From positions 2,449,069-2,513,068 of the forward strand of contig NZ_CP059833.1 of assembly GCF_014117265.1 (NCBI RefSeq): 64,000 nt of DNA, read 5' to 3'. The first letter of the stretch is position 1; each line of letters begins with the position of its first letter. The DNA comes from Corynebacterium hindlerae (GTDB lineage Bacteria; Actinomycetota; Actinomycetes; Mycobacteriales; Mycobacteriaceae). A program made the position numbers and the translations under genes. Shown in pieces: positions 9,401 to 18,525 of this stretch. The notes beneath the pieces are model-generated. The model saw only the letters and a program-made list of their open reading frames with translations, made no database searches and was not told the origin of the DNA.

Positions 9401-9535
9401 ATCGCGGTTTTTGTGCTTGTGCTGATATTGAATTGACGATGTTCGCAGGTCGCGGTAGTGAAAATGGGTGGTATCGGGGAATCATCGTCAATCTAACATC
9501 GTCAAAACACCGAGCCTGGGAACTTTGGGGGCGTG
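9401..9535. repeat. 135-bp direct repeat, copy 2
   Basis: Second copy of the unit at 9142-9276, offset by 259 bp and 94% identical. The long inverted arms (TTGACGATGTT and AACATCGTCAA) are intact at 9433-9443 and 9495-9505; the alternative shorter pairing is reduced from 10 to 9 bp by one transition. Both copies read as open frames of similar peptide sequence, but five of the eight substitutions change the amino acid, which does not support a conserved protein. Confidence 0.85.
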
Positions 9536-9649
9536 GAACCCGTGGGGCCTGGGAATCCTGGAAGCCAATGTCTAAGGCTGTTGAAACCGCGGTTAGCTCG
9601 TAATTTGAGTGACTCGTCCTGGTTTTTGGGGAGGTGGTGAGAAAAGTTC

Positions 9650-9664
9650 CCCACTTTGCCCCAC
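9650..9664 (-). promoter_or_regulatory. Second MraZ-like site in inverted orientation
   Basis: On the minus strand two GTGGG motifs occur with the same 5-nt spacer (plus-strand CCCAC at 9650-9654 and 9660-9664), about 190 bp upstream of the main array and facing it. Two boxes are fewer than the usual three, so binding is a guess based on spacing. Confidence 0.4.
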
Positions 9665-9845
9665 TCAACCTCATTGTGGCAGATTTTCGGTGCTTCTCTT
9701 GGGGTTTCGCTGATACTTTCCCCACAGCAACACTGAAACTATTGAGGCAAATGTTGCTAGAGGGATTAAAGTGAAAATTGTCGCAACAAGTTGTAAAATT
9801 TGTTTCTGAGAAATAAAAAGCCTCTACCTGCATTTATTGCTAAGT

Positions 9846-9902
9846 GTGGGGCGTAAGTGGGGTGTTGGGGGTTGTTAGTGGGGGAAAGTGGGGTATTGTG
9901 GG
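9846..9902 (+). promoter_or_regulatory. MraZ-type operator: GTGGG boxes with 10-bp periodicity
   Basis: Three boxes at 9878-9882, 9888-9892 and 9898-9902 follow exactly the pattern GTGGG-N5-GTGGG-N5-GTGGG. E. coli MraZ binds TGGGN direct repeats separated by 5 nt upstream of its own gene, so this is the expected autoregulatory site. Two further GTGGG motifs at 9846-9850 and 9857-9861 are spaced by 11 bp. The array ends 109 bp before the mraZ start. Confidence 0.8.
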
Positions 9903-10011
9903 TGTCGGTAGTTGGGATTGGTGACTCTTCGTTCGCGGAGGGGAACAAAACCCCAAAGACCTCGAGAAAGTTGCATCTCCCAATCGCCAACTAAGGAAGG
10001 TAGGTCCGGGA

Positions 10012-10443
10012 ATGTTCCTTGGTACCTACACGCCGAAGTTGGATGACAAGGGGCGATTGACGCTTCCAGCGAAGTTCCGCGAGGAGCTGGCTGGTGGTCT
10101 CATGGTGACCAAAGGGCAGGATCACAGTTTGGCGATCTACCCCAAGGCGGAGTTTGAGGAACGTGCTCGCAAAGCGGCGCGGGTTTCGCGAACTAACCCT
10201 GAGGCTCGCGCGTTTATTCGTAACTTGGCTGCTAGTGCTGACGAGCAACGTCCTGATGGTCAGGGGCGTATCACGCTCTCGGCGCCGCATCGGACGTATG
10301 CGGGGCTCACCAAGGAGTGCGTGGTGATTGGGTCGGTTGACTTTCTTGAGATCTGGGATGCCCAAGCATGGGCTGATTACCAGGCGGAAACTGAAGATTC
10401 GTTCTCTTCCGCAGAGGGCGACATCTTGGGGGGACTGCTGTAG
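10012..10443 (+). CDS. mraZ: Transcriptional regulator MraZ
   Basis: A 143-residue protein with two AbrB-like/SpoVT domains: [23 protein letters not shown] at the N-terminus and a second DxxGRI/T element ([14 protein letters not shown], about 78-91). MraZ forms a ring-shaped oligomer and represses the dcw promoter by binding the repeated GTGGG boxes seen 110-170 bp upstream. It is the first gene of the cluster, as in most bacteria. The start is the ATG at 10012; the AAGGAAGG upstream is about 13 bases away. The gap to rsmH is 145 bp. Confidence 0.97.
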   Translation: MFLGTYTPKLDDKGRLTLPAKFREELAGGLMVTKGQDHSLAIYPKAEFEERARKAARVSRTNPEARAFIRNLAASADEQRPDGQGRITLSAPHRTYAGLTKECVVIGSVDFLEIWDAQAWADYQAETEDSFSSAEGDILGGLL

Positions 10444-10588
10444 TACTCGCGGGTGCGTGTAAGGACTCTGCTTGGGGGTTGATCTGCTCTGGTGTACTTC
10501 CCCGACATCAGAGCGATCCCTCCAGGTAGGGCCCTATACGTACCAGCGGACGGTCGATAACGAGAAGCAGTAGGAGGTGTAACAATTC

Positions 10589-11602
10589 ATGGAAAGCTTT
10601 GAGATCAAAGACAATCACGGCCATGTGCCAGTGATGCGCGATAGGATGGCCGAATTGTTGCGCCCGGGCGTCGAAAAGCTTGCTGCTCACGCCGTGCTTA
10701 TCGACGGCACATTAGGTGCCGGAGGCCACACCGAGCATTTTCTTAAGACTTTACCGCAGGTCAGCGTCATCGGGATTGATCGTGATCCCCAGGCCCTAGC
10801 CGATGCAACAGAGCGACTCAGCCCATTTAAAGACCGGTTTGTGGGAGTGCAAACGCGGTTTGATGGCCTGGCACAGGCTGTCGATAACGGTGAGGGTGAG
10901 ATTTTTGAGCGCGCTCGTGAGTATGGAATCGCGGGCGCGTTGTTTGACCTCGGCGTTTCCTCGATGCAGTTAGACCAGGCTGAACGCGGTTTTGCCTACA
11001 AAGTAGATGCGCCATTGGACATGCGCATGGATCCGACGAAGGGGATCACCGCGGCGGATGTCCTCAACACATATGACCACGGCCAGCTGGCCCATGTATT
11101 GAAGGCATACGGCGACGAGCGATTCGCCGGGAAGATCGCCTCGGCGGTCCTACGAGAGCGCGAAAAGGAACCATTTACCAATTCGGCTCGACTCGTGGAG
11201 CTACTGTACGCCACGATTCCAGCGGCCACCCGACGGGCCGGCGGGCACCCCGCCAAGCGCACCTTCCAGGCGCTTCGCGTGGAGGTCAACGGCGAACTCG
11301 ATGCACTGCGGAACGTGATTCCGCAGGTGTGTGACCGGTTAGCGGTAGGCGGTCGGGTGGTGTTCATGAGCTACCAGTCCCTGGAGGACAAGATTGTGAA
11401 GAAGGCGCTTGCCGAACTTACCACCTCAAAGACGCCTCCTGGGCTGCCGATGGACCTGCCAGGTACTGCACCTCAGTTCACTCTAGTGACCCGCGGGGCG
11501 GAAACCGCGACTGAATCCGAAATTGCCGAAAACCCACGTTCCGCACCGGTTCGAGTGCGGGCCGCCGAACGAATCCAGCGACCTGACGGAGGAGAATTCT
11601 AA
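10589..11602 (+). CDS. rsmH: 16S rRNA (cytosine(1402)-N4)-methyltransferase
   Basis: A 337-residue SAM-dependent methyltransferase (MraW). The N-terminal GHVPVM, the SAM loop [14 protein letters not shown] (about 38-51), GIDRDPQAL (about 61-69), [11 protein letters not shown] (about 119-129) and [15 protein letters not shown] are diagnostic. It methylates C1402 in the 16S rRNA decoding centre. The start is supported by AGGAGGTG 9 bases upstream of the ATG. The stop directly abuts the ATG of the ftsL-like gene. Confidence 0.97.
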   Translation: MESFEIKDNHGHVPVMRDRMAELLRPGVEKLAAHAVLIDGTLGAGGHTEHFLKTLPQVSVIGIDRDPQALADATERLSPFKDRFVGVQTRFDGLAQAVDNGEGEIFERAREYGIAGALFDLGVSSMQLDQAERGFAYKVDAPLDMRMDPTKGITAADVLNTYDHGQLAHVLKAYGDERFAGKIASAVLREREKEPFTNSARLVELLYATIPAATRRAGGHPAKRTFQALRVEVNGELDALRNVIPQVCDRLAVGGRVVFMSYQSLEDKIVKKALAELTTSKTPPGLPMDLPGTAPQFTLVTRGAETATESEIAENPRSAPVRVRAAERIQRPDGGEF

Positions 11603-12244
11603 ATGAGTGTCATCACCCCGCCACGCATCCCTAATCGCGCGCAGTCCACGGCACTGCTGGATCGCCCGAGCCGCCCGCTGACGCAGCCAGCTCCCCGCAA
11701 ATTCCAGCGCAAACTGGGCTCCCAACAGGTCGTTTCTGTTCGAGGGCGTCGGGTAGCTGTAGAAAAGGCGAACCCGCACCGGGTGAACATGGGAATTGCC
11801 GTGATTGTCTTCATGTTCCTCACGGTTGCTGCCGCGATGGTGCTGTCGGGTAAGTCGACGGAACAGTCGTTCCAGTTGCAGAAGTTGGTGGCGCAGGAGC
11901 AGCAGCTCGATAACCAGCTAGAAACGCTCAACCGTGATGTCGAGCAGGCAAAAGCTGCAGCTGAGGTAGCTCGTGTGGCTGCTGATAACCGGATGGTGGT
12001 CGCAGAGCAGCCGGGCATTCTGGCTGTAGAAAAAGATGGATCAGTTTCGGAGCAGCGTCCCAGTAATCCGGAAGCTGTTCGGCCTATTATTGATGTTAAC
12101 GGTGCTCAAATTCGCCCAGAACAGGCGTCAAGCAACCCGAATGAAACCAAGGCCGTAACCGATACTATTGAAGCCATCCCGCAGAACTCTTCCGTACCAG
12201 CGGTAGCGCCTTACGCACCTCGCGCGCGGGGAGCTCAGAACTAA
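11603..12244 (+). CDS. ftsL: FtsL-like septum protein
   Basis: A 213-residue bitopic membrane protein: a cytoplasmic Pro/Arg-rich tail (1-57), one membrane helix (about 58-78), then a coiled coil with heptad Leu/Val spacing (about 84-125, LQKLVAQEQQLDNQLETL), then a low-complexity extracytoplasmic tail. Size, topology and place between rsmH and ftsI match the divergent actinobacterial FtsL, which works with FtsQ and FtsB to activate FtsWI. FtsL sequences are poorly conserved, so the name rests on architecture and position. The start is the ATG immediately after the rsmH stop. Confidence 0.8.
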   Translation: MSVITPPRIPNRAQSTALLDRPSRPLTQPAPRKFQRKLGSQQVVSVRGRRVAVEKANPHRVNMGIAVIVFMFLTVAAAMVLSGKSTEQSFQLQKLVAQEQQLDNQLETLNRDVEQAKAAAEVARVAADNRMVVAEQPGILAVEKDGSVSEQRPSNPEAVRPIIDVNGAQIRPEQASSNPNETKAVTDTIEAIPQNSSVPAVAPYAPRARGAQN

Positions 12245-12265
12245 AGGGATGGGGCAAGGAGCTCG

Positions 12266-14329
12266 ATGACCCCGCCTCGAAACGGTCGGTCACATGAACG
12301 TGCTACCTCACCCTCCGGCAGAGGGTATTCGTCTCGTGATCTGTCAGCAGACCGGGTAGCTGCGGATGCGCGTCGTGAAGCTGCGGAAAAATCCAACGCA
12401 CGGCGAAACATCTCCTTCGGCGCAAGCTTTCGACCGCACCTTCACGACGCCCCGGAGTCTCGCACCCGGCGCCGCCTCAGCATCGCACGAGGCACGGCCG
12501 TAGTGATCGCCGCGGTGCTAATCGCACGTTTGGGCTGGGTACAGATCGTGTGGGGCCCTGAGTTCCAAGCGAAGGCGGAAGCGCAACGCACGCGTGTCTT
12601 CGTCGATCCCGCACGACGTGGTGCAATTACTGATCATGAAGGCGATCTGCTGGCCTACACGATGCAGGCGCGCTCGTTGACGGTATCGCCGATTCGACTG
12701 CGCCAGGAGCTCCGGGAGCAGGCGCGACAGCAACTCGCCATCGACGGCGAGTTGTCGAAGATCCCGAAAGAGCAATTAGACGGGGTGCTGAACGACAAGC
12801 TGTCGAAGAAGTTCGACCAGATGGCGACCGAGATCCCGAAGATCATCAGCGAATCTGGGGCGTCGGCATCCAAAGTGAATCCCGACGAGATCAAAGACAA
12901 GCTCACAGCGGACACCCACTATGAAGTGCTGGTCCGTAACGTAGACCCGGACGTGGCGGCGCAGATCGCGTCGACGTTCCACGGTGTAGCAGCGGACCAC
13001 CAGGACATTCGGCAATACCCGAACGGTGCCATCGCGGAAAACATCGTGGGCAAGATTTCCATGGATGGTGAAGGACAGTTTGGGCTGGAAGCAAGCTCTG
13101 ACGCTTTACTAGCCGGGGTTGATGGGCGACGAACTCAGGATTACTCAGCGGACGGCCAGGCTATCCCCGGCACGAATCGCGATCAGATTCCGGCTACCGA
13201 CGGGTCGAAGATCCAGCTCACCCTGGACCTTGATCTACAAACGTATGTGCAGCAGCAGCTTGAGCAGGCCAAGGCGAGTTCGAAGGCGAAGGAAGCCTCC
13301 GCGGTGGTGCTCGATGCCAAAACCGGTGAGATCCTCGCGATGGCGAACACGGACACGATTGACCCGATGGGGGATATTGCGAAGCAGATTGAGAAAGGCA
13401 AGAGCTTTGACAATCCTGCAGTAACGCACCCCTTCGAGCCTGGTTCGGTAGCCAAGATCATCACGGCAGCGGCGGCAATTGAGATGGGCCTGACTACACC
13501 GGATGAGGTACTTACGGTCCCCGGATCGATCCACATGTCCGGTGTGACGGTGCGTGACGCGTGGGATCACGGCGATGTTAATTACACCACCACGGGTGTG
13601 TTTGGTAAGTCCTCTAACGTCGGAACGCTCATGTTGGCAGACCGCGTTGGGGAGGACGCGTTTGCGGAGTACCTGGAAAAGTTCGGACTCGGTCGCACGA
13701 CCGGAGTGGAGCTGCCGAGCGAATCGGAAGGCCTGGTGCCAGCGCGTTCGCAGTGGTCGGGCGGTACTTTTGCGAACCTGCCGATCGGGCAGGGCATGTC
13801 GATGACACTGCTGCAGATGACCAGCATTTACCAGACCATGGCTAATGGAGGTGAGCGGATTGAACCGCGCATCGTGAAACAAGTGACGAACCCGGATGGC
13901 TCGGTGCAGGAACAGCCGGCGCCAGTGCGCACGCGTGTTGTCAGTGAGCAGACTGCGCGGGTGGTGACCGACATGTTCCGGTCGGTGACGCAAAGCGACC
14001 CGACGGGTGTGCAGCAGGGTACTGGTACCGGCGCTGCCATCGAGGGATACCAGGTATCTGGCAAGACCGGTACTGCGCAGAAGGTTGACCCCGTGACGCA
14101 GGCGTATTCCAACAGTAAGTACTGGATCACGTTCGCCGGTCTGGCTCCTGCGGATGACCCGCGGTTTGTCATTGGCATCATGCTGGACGAGCCAGAGCGG
14201 GGCGTCCACGGGGAAGGCGGCCAGAGCTCCGCCCCGCTATTCCACGACATTGGCTCTTGGCTTCTGAATCGCGACAATGTGCCACTATCCCGGCCGGTCG
14301 AAGGTTCACTAATTTTACAGGCAAATTAA
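12266..14329 (+). CDS. ftsI: Class B penicillin-binding protein, septal transpeptidase FtsI/PBP3
   Basis: A 687-residue monofunctional transpeptidase. A basic cytoplasmic tail precedes one membrane segment at about 72-95, then the PBP dimerisation domain and the transpeptidase domain. Active-site motifs are S394-V-A-K397, S449-S-N451 and K600-T-G602. It crosslinks septal peptidoglycan made by FtsW. The ATG at 12266 has AAGGAG about 5 bases upstream and follows the ftsL-like gene by 21 bp. The cytoplasmic tail is longer than in E. coli, as usual in actinobacteria. Confidence 0.97.
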   Translation: MTPPRNGRSHERATSPSGRGYSSRDLSADRVAADARREAAEKSNARRNISFGASFRPHLHDAPESRTRRRLSIARGTAVVIAAVLIARLGWVQIVWGPEFQAKAEAQRTRVFVDPARRGAITDHEGDLLAYTMQARSLTVSPIRLRQELREQARQQLAIDGELSKIPKEQLDGVLNDKLSKKFDQMATEIPKIISESGASASKVNPDEIKDKLTADTHYEVLVRNVDPDVAAQIASTFHGVAADHQDIRQYPNGAIAENIVGKISMDGEGQFGLEASSDALLAGVDGRRTQDYSADGQAIPGTNRDQIPATDGSKIQLTLDLDLQTYVQQQLEQAKASSKAKEASAVVLDAKTGEILAMANTDTIDPMGDIAKQIEKGKSFDNPAVTHPFEPGSVAKIITAAAAIEMGLTTPDEVLTVPGSIHMSGVTVRDAWDHGDVNYTTTGVFGKSSNVGTLMLADRVGEDAFAEYLEKFGLGRTTGVELPSESEGLVPARSQWSGGTFANLPIGQGMSMTLLQMTSIYQTMANGGERIEPRIVKQVTNPDGSVQEQPAPVRTRVVSEQTARVVTDMFRSVTQSDPTGVQQGTGTGAAIEGYQVSGKTGTAQKVDPVTQAYSNSKYWITFAGLAPADDPRFVIGIMLDEPERGVHGEGGQSSAPLFHDIGSWLLNRDNVPLSRPVEGSLILQAN

Positions 14330-14360
14330 AAAGCTTCACTCTTAAAAGGAGAATCCGATC

Positions 14361-15872
14361 ATGTCCATCACAGTGAACGAGTTGGTCACTCTCAGCCAGG
14401 GCCGCTTGTGTGGCGACAGCACCCCGAATCTTAGCTTCAGCCACATCACGTTGAACTCCACGGAGCTTAACGATGGATCCTTGTTTGCCGCGCTACCGGG
14501 CCTGCATGTGCATGGTGCACAGCATGCGGAAGGAACTCCGGCTGCTGCGATCCTGACTGATGAGGACGGCTACCAGATTCTCCGGGACAAGGCCGAGACT
14601 CGTCCGGTGATTGTGGCCCCCGATATTCGTGCCGTGCTGGGTGAAATCAGCGCAGCGGTGTTCGGCCACCCGTCCCATGAACTGCAGGTGTTGGGCGTGA
14701 CGGGCACGTCAGGTAAAACCACCACGACGTACCTGCTTGAGGCAGGACTCATCGCCGAAGGCCACAAGGTGGGGCTGATCGGAACCACAGGAACACGGAT
14801 CAATGGGGTGGCAGTGCCCACTAAACTCACGACGCCGGAAGCCCCGAAGCTGCAGGAGCTGTTCCGCATGATGGTGGACGAGGGATGCACGCACGTGGTC
14901 ATGGAAGTATCCAGCCACGCCATTTCCCTGGGGCGCATCGCCGGCACCCGGTTCGCGGTCGGTGGCTTTACTAACCTGTCGCAAGATCACCTGGACTTCC
15001 ACAACACGATGGAGGAGTACTTCGAGGCCAAGGCTGGTTTCTTCCACGTCGGTTCGCCACTGCGGGCTGAGCGGGCGGTGGTCATGGTTGATGACGAGTG
15101 GGGTCGCAAGATCGCCGAGATCGCGGGCGCAGGAACGGTGACGGTGTCCGCGACAGGTGACGCGGAGGTGAGCGTCGGCGAGGTGCAGACGAACGCGGCG
15201 GGGTTCCAGGAATTTGCCCTGCTTATCGACGGCCGGTCCCACCGCATCCAGCTCGCCCTACCGGGGCAGTTCAACGTGGCTAACGCCGCGTTAGCAGTGG
15301 CGATCGCGGCTACCGCCGGCAGCGATGTGGAAAAATTCAGCGCCGGGATCTCCGAAGTGGGTGTTCCAGGGCGCATGGAGCGCATTGATGAGGGCCAAGA
15401 CTTCCTCGCCGTGGTGGACTACGCGCACAAGCCCGCTGCCGTAGCAGCGGTGCTGGAGAGCGTGAAGGCCCAAACGAAGGGTCGGGTGGGCGTTGTTCTG
15501 GGCGCCGGCGGCGATCGAGACGCCACCAAGCGCCCATTGATGGGTGCGGCTGCCGTGAACATCGCTGACTACGTGCTCGTAACTGACGACAATCCTCGCT
15601 CTGAAGATCCTGCCCTCATTAGATCCGCCGTGATGGAAGGCGCGAAGAACGCCCTCGCCACCGTCACCCACAACCCGGTAGTGGAGGAGATCGGCGATCG
15701 TGGCCAAGCCATCATCGCGGCCGTTGAATGGGCACAGCCGGGTGACGCCATTATTGTGGCAGGTAAAGGCCATGAAAATGGTCAATTGGTTGCGGGTGTC
15801 AACCACCCGTTTGATGATCGGGAACATGTCCGGGACGCGCTGCGTGCCCGGGCGGAACGAAGCGGAGCTTAG
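14361..15872 (+). CDS. murE: UDP-MurNAc-tripeptide synthetase (meso-diaminopimelate adding)
   Basis: A 503-residue Mur ligase. The P-loop GVTGTSGKT is at 112-120, and DNPRSEDP near residue 412 is the DNPR motif that marks meso-diaminopimelate as the amino acid added to UDP-MurNAc-L-Ala-D-Glu; lysine-type enzymes lack the Arg. This agrees with the meso-DAP peptidoglycan of corynebacteria. AAAAGGAG lies 8 bases before the ATG. The murF start follows the stop by 3 bp, so they are probably coupled. Confidence 0.97.
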   Translation: MSITVNELVTLSQGRLCGDSTPNLSFSHITLNSTELNDGSLFAALPGLHVHGAQHAEGTPAAAILTDEDGYQILRDKAETRPVIVAPDIRAVLGEISAAVFGHPSHELQVLGVTGTSGKTTTTYLLEAGLIAEGHKVGLIGTTGTRINGVAVPTKLTTPEAPKLQELFRMMVDEGCTHVVMEVSSHAISLGRIAGTRFAVGGFTNLSQDHLDFHNTMEEYFEAKAGFFHVGSPLRAERAVVMVDDEWGRKIAEIAGAGTVTVSATGDAEVSVGEVQTNAAGFQEFALLIDGRSHRIQLALPGQFNVANAALAVAIAATAGSDVEKFSAGISEVGVPGRMERIDEGQDFLAVVDYAHKPAAVAAVLESVKAQTKGRVGVVLGAGGDRDATKRPLMGAAAVNIADYVLVTDDNPRSEDPALIRSAVMEGAKNALATVTHNPVVEEIGDRGQAIIAAVEWAQPGDAIIVAGKGHENGQLVAGVNHPFDDREHVRDALRARAERSGA

Positions 15873-15875
15873 CTC

Positions 15876-17357
15876 ATGATTCAGCTCAACGTGACAGAGA
15901 TAGCGCAGGCGGTTGGGGGCACCCTCGCCGGTGGTGTGGATCCAGCAGCGATGGTGACATCCAGCGTGGAATTTGATTCCCGCAAGATCACACCGGGGTC
16001 CTTGTTCGTTGCACTTCCGGGACAGCGGGTGGACGGCCATGACTTCGCCGGCGCCGCCGTGGAGGCGGGCGCGGTGGCCGTACTCGCGGCACACGACGTG
16101 GGTGTTCCGGCAATTATCGTGCCAGCGACCGAAGTACCGGCGTCTAACGCCGATGCTTTTGCTATGGCTGGGGATAAGGCCCAAGAAATGGCATCAGTGC
16201 TGGCAGCCATGGGTAAACTGGCTCGCCTGGTGATAGATAAGTGCGTAGCCGAGCAGCAGCTGACCGTGGTGGGAGTGACCGGTTCGGCAGGTAAAACGTC
16301 CACCAAGGATTTGTTGGCTACCGTGCTAGCACGGGCGGGGGAGACTGTCGCACCTCCCGGCTCCTTTAACAACGAAATCGGGCACCCCTACACCGCACTC
16401 CGGGTAGACGAGCAGACTAAGTTCTTGGTGTCTGAAATGTCAGCGCGGGGGATTGGGCATATTGCGCATCTGGCAGAGATCGCACCGCCATCCATCGGCG
16501 TGGTGTTGAATGTCGGCTCAGCACACCTCGGCGAATTCGGCAGCCGGGAGAACATCGCCCGGGCGAAAGGCGAGCTGGTAGAAGCATTGCCGAAACAAGG
16601 CCTCGCGGTGCTCAACGCCGATGACGAGTTCGTCTCGGCTATGGCGTCGCGTACCGCAGCACGAGTAGTGTCCACGTCGTTAAGCGGGCCTGCAGACTTT
16701 TATGCCACGGATATTCGCCTGGATGAGGTTGCTCGCGCCAGCTTCCGTCTTCACCACAAGGGAGAGCCGCAGTCATACCCGGTCAAACTGCAGGTTTTTG
16801 GGGAGCATCAAGTCTCCAATGCCCTCGCAGCAGCAGCCGTCGGAGTGGCAGCGGGGCTCAGCACGGCAGAGGTTGCGGATGCGCTGTCCTCTCACCGCAA
16901 TGCCTCGGCTAACCGCATGGATGTGCGCACCCGGGAAGACGGGGTCACGATCATTAACGATTCGTACAACGCCAACCCAGATTCCATGCGCGCCGGGATC
17001 GCGGCTCTCGCGTACACAGCACACGGTCGCGTAGAGTGCACCAGCTGGGCGGTACTCGGCCAGATGGGTGAGCTCGGCGAGGACGCGGTGGCGGAGCATG
17101 AAGCCGTGGCAGAAGTATTGGAGAAGATGCGAATTGACCGGCTCGTTGTGGTTGGGGTAGATGTCAACAGTCATGTCTTAGCCACTTCTGCGGAACAACG
17201 GGGTATAACTACCATGACTGTTGATTCCGCGGACGCTGCAGTGAATGTGGTCGACCGTGAGCTGCGGCCAGGGGATGTTGTCCTGGTCAAGGCATCAAAT
17301 TCGGCTCGGTTGTGGCGCGTCGCGGAAGGTCTGCTTGGCACGCCTAACGCTCACTAA
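15876..17357 (+). CDS. murF: UDP-MurNAc-tripeptide:D-alanyl-D-alanine ligase
   Basis: A 493-residue cytoplasmic Mur ligase that adds D-Ala-D-Ala to complete UDP-MurNAc-pentapeptide. The P-loop GVTGSAGKT (133-141), NNEIGHPYT, EMSARGIGHI and NDSYNANPDSM (the Mur-ligase C-terminal motif) are all present. Length is normal. It starts 3 bp after murE and ends 67 bp before the preferred mraY start. Confidence 0.97.
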   Translation: MIQLNVTEIAQAVGGTLAGGVDPAAMVTSSVEFDSRKITPGSLFVALPGQRVDGHDFAGAAVEAGAVAVLAAHDVGVPAIIVPATEVPASNADAFAMAGDKAQEMASVLAAMGKLARLVIDKCVAEQQLTVVGVTGSAGKTSTKDLLATVLARAGETVAPPGSFNNEIGHPYTALRVDEQTKFLVSEMSARGIGHIAHLAEIAPPSIGVVLNVGSAHLGEFGSRENIARAKGELVEALPKQGLAVLNADDEFVSAMASRTAARVVSTSLSGPADFYATDIRLDEVARASFRLHHKGEPQSYPVKLQVFGEHQVSNALAAAAVGVAAGLSTAEVADALSSHRNASANRMDVRTREDGVTIINDSYNANPDSMRAGIAALAYTAHGRVECTSWAVLGQMGELGEDAVAEHEAVAEVLEKMRIDRLVVVGVDVNSHVLATSAEQRGITTMTVDSADAAVNVVDRELRPGDVVLVKASNSARLWRVAEGLLGTPNAH

Positions 17358-17424
17358 GTAGGAACACTCAATTTTGCAGCCACCACCTTTGTGGGGGCAC
17401 GATCCAAGGACAAGTAGAACAATC

Positions 17425-18525
17425 GTGACTCAGATCATTATTAGCGGAGCAGTGAGCTTTCTCGTTGCTATTTTCATGACTCCGTTGTTGATCCGATACT
17501 TCAGCGCCGAGGGCCTAGGCCAAGAGATCCGTGAGGACGGACCCCGTTCACACATGCGCAAGCGCGGTACCCCAACGATGGGTGGCATCGCAATTCTGAC
17601 TGGCATCGTGGTCGCCTATCTGGTGGCGAACCTTTATGCGTTTTACACCGGCACACAGGCATTTACTGCGTCCGGCCTCATCGTGCTGTTGCTCACTGTT
17701 GCACTGGGCGGGCTCGGTTTCGCCGATGACTACATCAAACTGGCAATGGGCCGGAACTTGGGGCTGAACAAGACTGCGAAACTGGTGGGCCAGCTCGTTA
17801 TCGCGCTTGCTTTTGGGTTTGCTGTGTTGCAGTTCCCGGATGACAACGGCTTAACTCCAGGGTCCACTCATTTGTCCTTCCTTCGTGATATCGACACGTT
17901 TGACATCGCCGTCGGTGGCCCCATTATCGGCACGGTTATCTTCTTGGTGTTCATCTATATTCTGATTTCGGCGTGGTCTAATGCGGTGAACCTGACCGAT
18001 GGGCTGGATGGCCTAGCAGCTGGTACGACCGCGATGGTGATGGGCGCCTACACCGTCATCACGTTCTGGCAGTTCCGTAACTCCTGCGACGTGACGGTGG
18101 AACCAGGTTGTTTCGCGGTTCGTGACCCGCTTGACCTTGCGATCCTGGCAGCGGCCGGCCTGGGGGCGTGTACAGGCTTCCTGTGGTGGAATGCCGCCCC
18201 GGCAAAGATCTTCATGGGCGACACCGGTTCCTTGGCGCTGGGTGGTTTGGTCGCTGGCCTGTCGGTGGCGTCCCGAACCGAGCTGCTCATGGTGGTCATT
18301 GGCGCGCTGTTTGTGATCGAGGCTGCGTCCGTGGTCATTCAGGTGGCCGTGTTCCGTACTCGTGGCACTCGTTTCTTCCGGATGGCTCCGTTCCACCACC
18401 ACTTCGAAAACGGCGGTTGGGCTGAAACCACAGTGGTGATCCGATTCTGGTTGCTGACGGCCATGGCCTGCATGGCGGGCTTGGCATTGTTCTATGGCGA
18501 CTGGCTTGCGAACGCGAGGGTATGA
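17425..18525 (+). CDS. mraY: Phospho-MurNAc-pentapeptide transferase
   Basis: A polytopic enzyme of about 366 residues that makes lipid I from UDP-MurNAc-pentapeptide and undecaprenyl phosphate. The family motifs are [15 protein letters not shown] (the catalytic Asp pair), [25 protein letters not shown] and the MAPFHHHFE loop. The frame is open back to a TTG at 17374, but the extra residues are not membrane-like; I start at the GTG at 17425 ([14 protein letters not shown]), which matches the usual corynebacterial N-terminus. The stop overlaps the murD start (ATGA). Confidence 0.95.
   Translation: MTQIIISGAVSFLVAIFMTPLLIRYFSAEGLGQEIREDGPRSHMRKRGTPTMGGIAILTGIVVAYLVANLYAFYTGTQAFTASGLIVLLLTVALGGLGFADDYIKLAMGRNLGLNKTAKLVGQLVIALAFGFAVLQFPDDNGLTPGSTHLSFLRDIDTFDIAVGGPIIGTVIFLVFIYILISAWSNAVNLTDGLDGLAAGTTAMVMGAYTVITFWQFRNSCDVTVEPGCFAVRDPLDLAILAAAGLGACTGFLWWNAAPAKIFMGDTGSLALGGLVAGLSVASRTELLMVVIGALFVIEAASVVIQVAVFRTRGTRFFRMAPFHHHFENGGWAETTVVIRFWLLTAMACMAGLALFYGDWLANARV

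Larger units (their letters stand above)
8993..10011. other. Gene-free kilobase upstream of mraZ
   Basis: No convincing coding sequence lies between the DUF3040 terminator and mraZ. The stretch holds the two 135-bp repeats, a 124-bp unique spacer between them, an inverted pair of GTGGG motifs at 9650-9664, and an AT-rich segment (about 9720-9840) followed by GTGGG boxes up to 9902. The main dcw promoter is presumably within 9600-9990, but I could not fix a -35/-10 pair with confidence. Confidence 0.6.

Noticed and set aside
9123..9603. Two small open frames containing the 135-bp repeats
   Set aside because: Most differences between the copies are non-synonymous, there is no ribosome site, and the inverted repeats explain the conservation better.
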